Part shown: in pieces, positions 54,527 to 62,905 of the stretch | Position numbering within the stretch: position 1 is the first letter of the stretch | Layout of the letters: each line of letters opens with the position of its first letter | From: Sphingosinicella microcystinivorans | GTDB taxonomy: Bacteria > Pseudomonadota > Alphaproteobacteria > Sphingomonadales > Sphingomonadaceae | DNA: 64,000 nucleotides | Assembly (NCBI RefSeq): GCF_003634215.1 | Contig: NZ_RBWX01000007.1 | Coordinates: 730,945 to 794,944 of the forward strand | Direction: 5' to 3' | Position numbers and translations under genes: made by a program | The notes under the pieces: generated by a model | Seen by the model: the letters and a program-made list of their open reading frames with translations, nothing else | Database searches by the model: none | What the model was told of the DNA's origin: nothing

Positions 54527-56970
54527 TGAGGCACGCTGCGGTGAAAAATGGACTGGCGCGCGCATTCGCGATTGCAGGAATTGTAACGATGGTTGCTACA
54601 CCCGTGTCGGCGGACCCAAAAGCCGGAATGCTCCAACCATTCTCACCGCGGGCGTTGACTCTGAAGGATTACGAAGGGGCAATACGGCTTCTCGATACTC
54701 AGAAGCCCGGGATGATCCGCAATGCTGCGGTCGTTCCGAACTGGGTCGATGGAGAGGACCGGTTCTGGTATCGAAAGGATACCGTTGAGGGTGCTGTGTT
54801 TCGGCTAGTCGATGCCCGGTCGGCGAAAAGCGAGCCGGCTTTCGATCATGCGCGCGTGGCCGAAGGTCTCGCTCACGCCTCTGGAAAGCAGGTGTCGGCG
54901 GAAAGCCTGCCGTTCACCAGCTTCGATTACGACGCGGACGGGAAGACTATCGAATTCCGTGCGTTTGGTTCGAGCTGGCGGTGTTCGCTCAGCGATGCAT
55001 CCTGCGTCCCGACGCCGTCACTTTTCCCAGCGGATCATGCGGTTGCTCCGGACGATTCGAAGTCCGTCTTCCGGCGTGACCGGAACCTCTGGATGAAGTC
55101 TCGCGACGGCACCGAACGCGCGCTGACCACCGACGGTGTGGAGTTCAACGAATATGCCTATGTTTCGGGCAACTCCCAATTCTACGTGATGCTCGAAAAC
55201 GCGCCCGGGACAATGCCGCCTGTGTTATCGTGGTCGCCCGATTCATCGAAATTTCTGACGTATCGGACCGATGAGACGCTCGTCGGCGACATGAGCATGT
55301 GGCAGGGCGCGCCGAAGGGTTCGCGTCGTCCCAAGATCACGATGTACAAGCAGTCGTTTCCGGGCGAGGCACATCAGCCGATCACGAATTATGTGATCTT
55401 CGACGCCGCGCGCGGCAAGCATGTGGATGTGAAGAACGTGCCTGAAGGCATGCTGCTCGATCCGCTGCTCGGCGTGGGCCTTTCATTCGCGGAATGGACG
55501 CCGGATTCAAGCGCGGTTTATGTGCTGGCGCGGGACGTTCATCACAAACGCATCGCCATTCTTCGCGTCGATGCGAAGACGGGCGAGGCCCGGCCGCTTT
55601 TGGAAGAGACAAGCAAGACGTTCGTCAGCACGAGCGGGGGGTACGGCGGAGGCGTATCCATAACGAAGCAGATCTTCGACGAAGGTCGTCAACTGCTGTG
55701 GTTTTCTGAACGTGACGGCTGGGGACATCTCTATCGCTACGATCTCACAAGCGGGAAATTGCTCAACCGCGTGACGAGCGGACCTTGGGTCGTCACCGAG
55801 ATTGTCGATGTCGATGAGGCGCACGGCGTCGTCTATTTCCTCGGTGCGGGCCGGGAAGAGGGGCGCAATCCCTATCTGAACAGCCTGTATCGGGTGAATC
55901 TAGACGGCACCGACCTGAAGCTGTTGACGCCGGAAAACGCGGATCATTCCGTGCTGGTCGTCCGTGTGGGCGAGCGTCCGACAATGGGGCAAAGAATGCG
56001 ATCGACGCTGTCGCCCAGCAAGGCCTATTTCGTCGATCGTTACAGCCGGGTCGATATGGCGCCGAAGTCGGTGCTGCGTTCGGCCGAGACCGGCGACGTG
56101 CTGATGACGATAGAGGATGCCGATTATTCGGTGCTGACGGAGGCTGGTGGCTGGACGCGGCCGGTACCGTTCGTGGTGAAGGCGCGCGACGGCAAGACCG
56201 ACATATTCGGAACCATGTATCTGCCTTCTAACTTCGACAAGACGAAGAAATATCCGATTGTAGACCAGGTGTATCCAGGTGCGCACTTCATTGTGCCGGA
56301 CGTGCAAGCCTTTTCGTTCGGCTATTTTCAGCGTCAGGCACTGGCCAATCTCGGATTCATCGTCGTCAACCTAGATGGCTTCGGCACGCCGGGTCGCGGC
56401 AAGGCATTTCATGACATGGCCTATGGCAATCTTCAGGATGGCCCAGGTTTTCCCGATCATATTGCCGGTATTCGCGAGCTTGCGCAAAGAGTGCCGCAGA
56501 TGGATCTGGACCGGGTCGGCGTACTCGGCCAGTCTTCCGGAGGCTATGCCGCCGCTCTGGCGATGCTGAAGTTTCCCGAATTCTACAAGGTCGGTGTGGC
56601 CAGCGCGGGTATATTCGATATGTGTGCCGGCATCCCGATGATGATGGATAAATGGCAGGGCCCCCCGGAGCCGGGCAGCGATAATTGCGAACCTATCGTT
56701 CTCTCCAACATGGCGTCCAATCTTACCGGAAAGCTGATGATCGCATACGGCGACATGGACGAAAACGTGCCGTCCGCAGTGATCGTACAGTTTATCGACG
56801 CACTCACCCGCGCAAACAAGGACTATGACCTGCTACTGCTGCCAAATCACGCGCATGCAGTTTCTGGCAATCGCTACTTCGCGCGGCGCATGATGGATTA
56901 TTTCGTTCGCAATCTGATGGGCAGTAAACCGCCGGCGAACGCACCGCTTACGACGGCGGCGCCGCGCTGA
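54526..56970 (+). CDS. Exported S9-family dipeptidyl peptidase (DPP IV-like)
   Basis: This 814-residue periplasmic serine peptidase has a signal peptide (about 5-28, ending VSA), a DPP IV-type propeller domain (about 50-560) and an alpha/beta catalytic domain with Ser670 (VLGQSSGGYAAAL), Asp745 (YGDMDENVP) and His777 (LPNHAHAV). The acid-histidine end is slightly unusual for the family (usually D-x-H-G). It would trim dipeptides from imported peptides. It is coupled to the receptor by TGATG. Confidence 0.9.
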   Translation: MRHAAVKNGLARAFAIAGIVTMVATPVSADPKAGMLQPFSPRALTLKDYEGAIRLLDTQKPGMIRNAAVVPNWVDGEDRFWYRKDTVEGAVFRLVDARSAKSEPAFDHARVAEGLAHASGKQVSAESLPFTSFDYDADGKTIEFRAFGSSWRCSLSDASCVPTPSLFPADHAVAPDDSKSVFRRDRNLWMKSRDGTERALTTDGVEFNEYAYVSGNSQFYVMLENAPGTMPPVLSWSPDSSKFLTYRTDETLVGDMSMWQGAPKGSRRPKITMYKQSFPGEAHQPITNYVIFDAARGKHVDVKNVPEGMLLDPLLGVGLSFAEWTPDSSAVYVLARDVHHKRIAILRVDAKTGEARPLLEETSKTFVSTSGGYGGGVSITKQIFDEGRQLLWFSERDGWGHLYRYDLTSGKLLNRVTSGPWVVTEIVDVDEAHGVVYFLGAGREEGRNPYLNSLYRVNLDGTDLKLLTPENADHSVLVVRVGERPTMGQRMRSTLSPSKAYFVDRYSRVDMAPKSVLRSAETGDVLMTIEDADYSVLTEAGGWTRPVPFVVKARDGKTDIFGTMYLPSNFDKTKKYPIVDQVYPGAHFIVPDVQAFSFGYFQRQALANLGFIVVNLDGFGTPGRGKAFHDMAYGNLQDGPGFPDHIAGIRELAQRVPQMDLDRVGVLGQSSGGYAAALAMLKFPEFYKVGVASAGIFDMCAGIPMMMDKWQGPPEPGSDNCEPIVLSNMASNLTGKLMIAYGDMDENVPSAVIVQFIDALTRANKDYDLLLLPNHAHAVSGNRYFARRMMDYFVRNLMGSKPPANAPLTTAAPR

Positions 56971-57033
56971 TCAATTGCGGCGCGGGCCTTAACGTTCAGT
57001 CGATCGCTCAATTCCAGTTCGGTGGGGTCCGTC

Positions 57034-58416
57034 ATGCAGGCGACAAGTGAATTCGATCTGGAAACCGCGCCGAAGGGCGTTGTTGACGCAGATCGTGTGT
57101 TGAAGGGTGGCTGGTACACGCTTTGGGTCATGGTGCTGCTGGTTCTGGTTTCGAATCTCGATCGGCAGCTTCTTGTTCTTGCCGGAGCGCCGCTTGCCGT
57201 TTCGTTGAAGTTGACCGACGGCCAGTTGGGTATGGTTCAAGGGCTTGCCGTTGCCATATTCGCGATTGTTGCCGTGTATCCGATCGCGTGGGCGGCGGAC
57301 AGGTTCGACCGACGGCTGGTGTTCGGCATTTGCGTATCCGTGTGGTCTTTCGGTACAGCGATGTGTGGGCTCGCACAGAATTTCGAGCACCTGCTGCTGG
57401 CCGCGATCCTCATCGCTGCCGGTGAGGCCGGTCTGACGCCGATCGGTGTCGCCTTCGTGCCCGAACTGTTCAAGGGGCGGAAGCGGCAGCTTGCCAACAG
57501 CCTGTTCTATTTTTTCATCTACCTCGGTGTTGCAGGCGGACTTATGCTGGGCGGCGGCGCCATCGCACTGATGGAACATCTTCACACCGATCTTCCCGCA
57601 TCGATACAGACGATGGAGCCCTGGCGGCTTGCCTTCTTCCTGGTGGTGCTACCGACGCCCATATTCCTGCTGCTGCTGGCCTATACCCGCCTGCATTATC
57701 GTTCGAGAGCACCGGTGGCCAAGGCCGAGGCGAAGCCACGCAACGACGTACTGCCCTTCCTGCGCCAGCACAGGCGCGCGGTGACGGCGGTGTTTATCGG
57801 TACGGGATTCTTCTCGCTCGGCTCTGGCGGTTACATGGTCTGGCTGCCGGTTGCCGCGACGCGCATGTTCGGAACGACGCCTGCCCAGAACGGAACAATG
57901 ATGGGCATCGCGACTGCGGTCGGGTTGACGATCGGGGTCAGCATCGGCACGTTTTTCGTCCGTCGCATGATACCCCGCCTCGGCGTAATTGCGTCGCTTC
58001 GCTTTTTCTGGATCGTGCTGCCCTGTGCGACGCCGATCTTCTTCCTGTTTCCGTTCGCCGAGGCGAACTGGCAGCTGTTCGGTCTGTACGGATTGATGAT
58101 GGTCGCCTTTACCGCCGCTGGCTGTGCGATGCCGACGATCATCCAGGATCTCGCGCCCTCCCATCTTCGCGGACGCATGTCGGCGATATGGACGATCACC
58201 ACGGTCATGCTGTCGGGCCTGTCGCCTACGCTGATCGGATGGATTTCCGCAGCGCTGGGACCGGAGTCGCGCATGCTGATGGTCGCCACGGGCATTATCG
58301 CGGTGCCGGCGTGGCTTATCGCGGCGCTGGGCTTTCGCCTGGCCGAGAAGCCATTCGTGCTGATCCCCCGGGACGACGACAACGACCGCGCTCAAGCGGC
58401 GCATAACGCAAGCTGA
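57034..58416 (+). CDS. Major facilitator superfamily transporter
   Basis: This 460-residue protein has about 12 predicted membrane helices. The inter-helix motif after helix 2 is AWAADRFDRRLVFG (the MFS A-motif) and RGRMSAIWTITTVML lies in the second half. It resembles the sphingomonad MFS group related to hexuronate/spinster transporters. It probably moves the hydrolysis product across the inner membrane. ATG 57034 is chosen behind GGTGGGG; it sits between a periplasmic peptidase and cytosolic hydrolases. Confidence 0.88.
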   Translation: MQATSEFDLETAPKGVVDADRVLKGGWYTLWVMVLLVLVSNLDRQLLVLAGAPLAVSLKLTDGQLGMVQGLAVAIFAIVAVYPIAWAADRFDRRLVFGICVSVWSFGTAMCGLAQNFEHLLLAAILIAAGEAGLTPIGVAFVPELFKGRKRQLANSLFYFFIYLGVAGGLMLGGGAIALMEHLHTDLPASIQTMEPWRLAFFLVVLPTPIFLLLLAYTRLHYRSRAPVAKAEAKPRNDVLPFLRQHRRAVTAVFIGTGFFSLGSGGYMVWLPVAATRMFGTTPAQNGTMMGIATAVGLTIGVSIGTFFVRRMIPRLGVIASLRFFWIVLPCATPIFFLFPFAEANWQLFGLYGLMMVAFTAAGCAMPTIIQDLAPSHLRGRMSAIWTITTVMLSGLSPTLIGWISAALGPESRMLMVATGIIAVPAWLIAALGFRLAEKPFVLIPRDDDNDRAQAAHNAS

Positions 58417-58430
58417 CAGGATATTTTGCG

Positions 58431-59414
58431 ATGAACGACAGGACTGCTGCCATCCTCGATCAGGCCATTGCCTGCGACATGACTTGCCCATGGGTAGCTG
58501 CCGGCAATCCGGCGCTGCGCGATGCGCTTCCCGAACGCTATCGCAGTTCCGGCTGGACCTATGTTTCGCTGACAATCGCCAGCGACGGCGACGATCTGGC
58601 GGGCGCAATGCGCACGATCGCGATGACGCGCCGCATGATTGCGGAATCGGACAACAGCATCCTTGTGGAAACCGTGGACGACATCAGGCGGGCCAAGCGC
58701 GAAGGCAAGCTGGCGCTTGGCTTTCACTTTCAGGGAACGCTGCCGGTCGAACGCGATCTCAATCTCGTGAGTCTCTTTTACGCGCTCGGCGTGCGCCACA
58801 TGCTGATGGTGTATAACTACAAGAATTTCGTGGCCGACGGCTGCTATGAAAAGAGCGATGGCGGGCTGAGTGGCTTCGGCCATGACCTGGTCGCCGAAAT
58901 GAACCGCGTCGGCATGATCGTCGATGTTGCGCACACTGGCTACAAATCCTCGATGGATACGATCGCTGCATCGAAGGCGCCGGTGATCGTCAGTCATGGC
59001 AATTTGAAGAAATTCAGCGATCACCCGCGCTGCTACACCGACGAGCAGATCCGTGCGATTGCCGGGTCGGGCGGTGTGTTCGGCCTGACCGGGCTTGGCG
59101 TGTTCATGGGTGGCAACGACAGCTCCACGCCGGCGCTGATACGGCAGATCGATCATATCGTGCAGCTTGTCGGGCTGCAGCATGTCGGCTTCGGATTCGA
59201 TTATGTCTATGACATGCCGGCGCTCGAAGCCATGATGGCGCAGGCAGCCGACAGATTGCCGAAGGGCGATTCAATGCCCAACCAGCAGCAGATCGAGCCC
59301 GAGCGGCTTGGCGCGATCGTCGATGCGTTGCTCGCCAGAAATTATTCGGATGCCGATATTGCCGCGATCATCGGCGGAAACTGGCTGCGCATCTGCGAAC
59401 AGGTCTGGCGCTGA
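58431..59414 (+). CDS. Renal-dipeptidase-family protein with degenerate metal site, 3
   Basis: This 327-residue cytosolic M19-family protein lacks the N-terminal His-x-Asp (ACDMTCPW, about 14-21) and has Gln in place of the bridging Glu (HFQGTLP). It retains the later ligands: His in VDVAHTGYK and VSHGNLKKF, Arg in HPRCYT and Asp in FGFDYVYD. The pattern matches protein 2 more than protein 1. It lies 14 bases after the transporter gene. Dipeptide or N-acyl amide cleavage is possible, but the altered site argues for a different reaction. Confidence 0.82.
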   Translation: MNDRTAAILDQAIACDMTCPWVAAGNPALRDALPERYRSSGWTYVSLTIASDGDDLAGAMRTIAMTRRMIAESDNSILVETVDDIRRAKREGKLALGFHFQGTLPVERDLNLVSLFYALGVRHMLMVYNYKNFVADGCYEKSDGGLSGFGHDLVAEMNRVGMIVDVAHTGYKSSMDTIAASKAPVIVSHGNLKKFSDHPRCYTDEQIRAIAGSGGVFGLTGLGVFMGGNDSSTPALIRQIDHIVQLVGLQHVGFGFDYVYDMPALEAMMAQAADRLPKGDSMPNQQQIEPERLGAIVDALLARNYSDADIAAIIGGNWLRICEQVWR

Positions 59415-59454
59415 ACCGCCCGAAACCCAATTTCCCTATTCAAGGAGCACCAAA

Positions 59455-60900
59455 ATGACAATGCTGATTACCGGCGCGACAATTCTGGACGCTGTTTCCG
59501 ACAAGCCCATCGAGGGGCAAGCGATCCTGATCGAGGGCAAGCGCATCAAGGCGATCGGTCGCCGCGACGAACTGCCCGTTCCGGCTGACGCGACCGTCAT
59601 CGACGCGACTGGAAAATACGTCATCCCCGGCCTGATGAACGCCAATGTTCACCTGCTGTGCGATATCAGGCCCGAAACGCTGCTTCGCTATGAGGGGCGC
59701 TATGAGGATTTGATCGCGGAGTCGGCGCAGGTCGCGCTGAAGAGCGGGCAGACCACGGTGTTCGATACATGGGGCCCGCGCCGCGCGCTGATGGCAACGC
59801 GCGATGCCATCAATGACGGCAAGGTGATCGGCAGCCGTGTTTTCTGCGCGGGCAATGTGATCGGTTTCGATGGACCCTATTCGCCCGATTTCGGAGCGAC
59901 GCATGCCACGGTGCTCAGCACGCGCTTTGTCAACCGCATCAATGCGACGTGGGTGGAAAATACCGGCCGGCACCTGATGTGGCTGACGCCGAAACAGGTG
60001 GCGGAGGAACTGCGTACCTATATCGAAAAGGGCATCGACTTCATCAAATACGCCGCCAACGAGCATGGCGCGCAGTCGCTCGGCGCGTTCATAAGTTTCT
60101 CCGAACGGGTGCAGCGGACCATCGTCGACGAGGCGCACCGTGCCGGTATCACGGCACAGTCGCATGCCATGTCGGTGGAGGGACTGCACATGTCGGTGAT
60201 GGCGGGATGCGACCTCATCACGCACTGCAACATCACTGGCCCGACCGAAATTCCGGACGAGACGATCGAGCTGATGGTGAAGCAGGATTGCGGTGCGGTG
60301 ATCTTCCCCTGGAGCGAAAAAGGCCTGCAGTGGATGCGCGACAATATGGATGATGGCACCTGGACAACGGTGAAATCCACCGACAACAATGCGCGCAACC
60401 TGATCAAGGCCGGTGCGCGTATCATGCTGGCCAATGACGGCGCCATCCTTCCGAAGGACCTGCTGGCGGAACCGGCGATTTCCAAGGGATGGGTCGGCGC
60501 ACCCGAAGAGATGAATTTCGGTCTGCTCGCGACCGGTCACTTCGTGTGGCTGGAAGCGATGGAAGAAAAGTGCCTGGCGCCGATGGAGATGCTCCGGGCC
60601 GCGACCCGCAACATCGCCGTCGCCTACAAGAAGGATGCCGATCTCGGCACGCTTGAGGCCGGAAAGTTTGCAGATCTCGTGATTCTCGACAAGAACCCGC
60701 TTGAAAGCGCGAAGAACTACCGCGCCATCGGTAGGGTGGTTAAGGAAGGCGCCGTCGTGGATATCGATGCGCTGCCGCTGAACCGTATCCTGACCCGCGA
60801 GCTGGATCCGGCCGCGCCCGAGGAGGCGGACTACAAGCATTTCGCGCACAAGGGCCAGCGGTTCCCGATGTGCACGGCCTGCGCAATTGTCGCGCACTGA
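59455..60900 (+). CDS. Amidohydrolase-family protein with altered metal motif
   Basis: This 481-residue TIM-barrel protein of the imidazolonepropionase/prolidase-like group has the signature His-x-His changed to Asn-x-His (LMNANVHLL, about 60-68). The lysine that becomes carboxylated (Lys198 in FIKYAANE), later His residues (AQSHAMSVEG and ITHCNITG) and Asp (MLANDGA) are present. It normally hydrolyses amide or cyclic amide bonds. CAAGGAG precedes ATG 59455. Its place between a dipeptidase homologue and MlrC-like peptidase fits a peptide or amide pathway. Confidence 0.82.
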   Translation: MTMLITGATILDAVSDKPIEGQAILIEGKRIKAIGRRDELPVPADATVIDATGKYVIPGLMNANVHLLCDIRPETLLRYEGRYEDLIAESAQVALKSGQTTVFDTWGPRRALMATRDAINDGKVIGSRVFCAGNVIGFDGPYSPDFGATHATVLSTRFVNRINATWVENTGRHLMWLTPKQVAEELRTYIEKGIDFIKYAANEHGAQSLGAFISFSERVQRTIVDEAHRAGITAQSHAMSVEGLHMSVMAGCDLITHCNITGPTEIPDETIELMVKQDCGAVIFPWSEKGLQWMRDNMDDGTWTTVKSTDNNARNLIKAGARIMLANDGAILPKDLLAEPAISKGWVGAPEEMNFGLLATGHFVWLEAMEEKCLAPMEMLRAATRNIAVAYKKDADLGTLEAGKFADLVILDKNPLESAKNYRAIGRVVKEGAVVDIDALPLNRILTRELDPAAPEEADYKHFAHKGQRFPMCTACAIVAH

Positions 60901-60912
60901 GGAAGGGCGGAT

Positions 60913-61413
60913 ATGAACCAGCGTATTCCTGTTACGATCGTCAATCACGTCGCGATCGACATCGCCGTTGCGGCCGATATCGTATGGAAGATGATTATCG
61001 AAGAGATCGGCGAAGCGAGAGGGTTTCGCAGCGTCGGCACGGTTGAGCCGCTCGAGGGGGTGGACGCTCCACTGGGCGGCTATCGGCTGACATCCCGCGA
61101 TGAAAACGGCGCGCTAGATGAGCGCGTCGCCCGTCTCACCGAACGTGATGAGGCGGCGCGGCGCCTGAGTGTCTTCGCGGAGTTCCTGTCCGTGCCGGGC
61201 GGCATGATTGTCTACGCGACGTATCAGGCGCAGGACGCGCAAAGCGGGACGCGCTTTTCGATAGATTGCCATACGCGCGAGGAAATCGAGTTGCCCACAG
61301 GCGCGAGCGCGGCTGACCTGTCCGCCAAGATCGCCGAAAAGACGGCGTTCTACGACGATGCGCTGGGTGACAAGATGCAGAAGACCAAGGAAAAGCTCGA
61401 ATGCGAAAAGTGA
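60913..61413 (+). CDS. SRPBCC/START-like lipid- or polyketide-binding protein
   Basis: This 166-residue cytosolic protein starts with a beta-strand pattern (VAIDIAVAADIVWKMI) typical of SRPBCC/polyketide-cyclase folds, a hydrophobic-pocket family that binds or isomerises ligands. No catalytic residues can be named. It lies 12 bases after the amidohydrolase and 10 before the M81 gene, so it belongs to the operon. Confidence 0.65.
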   Translation: MNQRIPVTIVNHVAIDIAVAADIVWKMIIEEIGEARGFRSVGTVEPLEGVDAPLGGYRLTSRDENGALDERVARLTERDEAARRLSVFAEFLSVPGGMIVYATYQAQDAQSGTRFSIDCHTREEIELPTGASAADLSAKIAEKTAFYDDALGDKMQKTKEKLECEK

Positions 61414-61423
61414 CGAGAACCAG

Positions 61424-62905
61424 ATGATGACGACGTCCGTCGCCCTGCCGCTGTTCATGGCATCCTTGATGACCGAAACGAACAGCTTTGCGCCGATTCC
61501 AACAGGAATCGCTTCCTTCGAGGAGGGGGGCATGACGCGGCGCGACGGCAGCCTGGCGGAAGGTGCGACCCGCCACATATTCAGGCAGCTTGGCGAGGCT
61601 GGCGGGCGGCCCGTGATCGAGAGCCTGGATACGTTCGCGCAGCCATCGGGCGTGACCGTGCAGCCGGTTTATGAGGAGCTGCGCGGCATGATCCTGGAGG
61701 ATCTGCAATCCGCGGGTCCGGTGGGCATGGTGATGCTGGGTCTGCACGGCGCCATGATCGCGTCCGACTGCGACGATTGCGAGGGCGACGTGCTCGCCCG
61801 TGTTCGCGAAATCGTGGGGCCGGATGTTCCGGTTGGTGCCGTGCTCGATCCGCATTGCCACTTGACCGAAAAGATGGTGGCGAACGCCGATGCCATCGTC
61901 ATCATGAAGGAATATCCGCACACCGACTGGGACGAGCGCGCCGAAGAGCTTTACGCGATCCTGTCCGCCAAGGCGGAGGGAAGGGCAAAGCCGGTCTCGG
62001 CGCTGTTCGACTGCCGCATGGTGGGGTTTTATCCCACGACCTTCGGGGCCATGCAGGGCTTCGTACAGCGTATGAAAGACACGGAGCAGGAGCCGGGCAT
62101 TCTTTCAGTCAGCCTCGCGCACGGATTTCCGTGGGGCGACCATCCCGAGGCGGGCACGCGCGTGCTGGTGATCGCGGACGGCGATGCCAGGAAGGCGCAT
62201 GATACCGCCGAACGGCTGGGACACGAGCTTTATGCGCTGCGCGATGCGCTGCTGCCGAGAATGCCGAGCATCGCAGAAGCGATCGACACGGCGCGGGCGC
62301 TCAGCGGACTCGTCGTGATGGCGGATACGGCTGATAATTGCGGGGGCGGTGCGCCCGGCGATACAACGCACCTCCTGCGCGCGCTGATCGACGCGAAAAT
62401 CGGCCCGTGCGCGTTCGCTTCGGTCTACGATCCTGGAGCGGTCCGTATCTGCGAGGAGGCAGGTGCCGGCGCGAAGGTGATGCTGCGCCTTGGCGGCAAG
62501 CTTGGCGTGATTTCGGGCGATCCGTTCGATGTCGAAGTCGAGGTCGTGGCGCTTAAAGCCGATCACTATCAATCCGTGATAGGATTGCGCACGCCGCTAG
62601 GGCCATCGGCGTGGGTGCGGATCGGCGATGTCGATGTGGTGATCGCGTCGTTCCGTACACAGATAGCAGGGCGCGACGCCTTCACGGGTATCGGCATCGG
62701 CATTGAAGATAAGCATGTGCTGGCGGTGAAATCGAGCGAACATTTTCGCGCCGACTTCGGGCCGATTGCCGATCATGTGATTTCGGTGGCGACGCCCGGG
62801 GCGATTCAGATGAACTTCGCGGCGATACCCTACAAGCACAAGCGCGACACGAGTTTTTATCCGCGTGTCGCCGACCCGATGAAACACAAGGAAGACAAGC
62901 AGTGA
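61424..62905 (+). CDS. M81-family metallopeptidase (MlrC-like)
   Basis: This 493-residue zinc peptidase is of the family named for MlrC, the linear-microcystin/Adda-releasing enzyme of Sphingomonas. Visible ligands are Glu in MTETNSFAP, the His pair of DPHCHLTEKM (about 142-151) and the His in EYPHTDWDE, with GLHGAM as a family hallmark. The role here is hydrolysis of a modified peptide bond, but similarity to MlrC does not show that microcystin is the substrate. The stop overlaps the next start (GTGA). Confidence 0.85.
   Translation: MMTTSVALPLFMASLMTETNSFAPIPTGIASFEEGGMTRRDGSLAEGATRHIFRQLGEAGGRPVIESLDTFAQPSGVTVQPVYEELRGMILEDLQSAGPVGMVMLGLHGAMIASDCDDCEGDVLARVREIVGPDVPVGAVLDPHCHLTEKMVANADAIVIMKEYPHTDWDERAEELYAILSAKAEGRAKPVSALFDCRMVGFYPTTFGAMQGFVQRMKDTEQEPGILSVSLAHGFPWGDHPEAGTRVLVIADGDARKAHDTAERLGHELYALRDALLPRMPSIAEAIDTARALSGLVVMADTADNCGGGAPGDTTHLLRALIDAKIGPCAFASVYDPGAVRICEEAGAGAKVMLRLGGKLGVISGDPFDVEVEVVALKADHYQSVIGLRTPLGPSAWVRIGDVDVVIASFRTQIAGRDAFTGIGIGIEDKHVLAVKSSEHFRADFGPIADHVISVATPGAIQMNFAAIPYKHKRDTSFYPRVADPMKHKEDKQ

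Noticed and set aside
61424-62905. Calling the locus a microcystin-degradation (mlr) cluster
   Set aside because: Only the M81 gene resembles mlr genes; no MlrA- or MlrB-like gene is present, so the substrate is left open.
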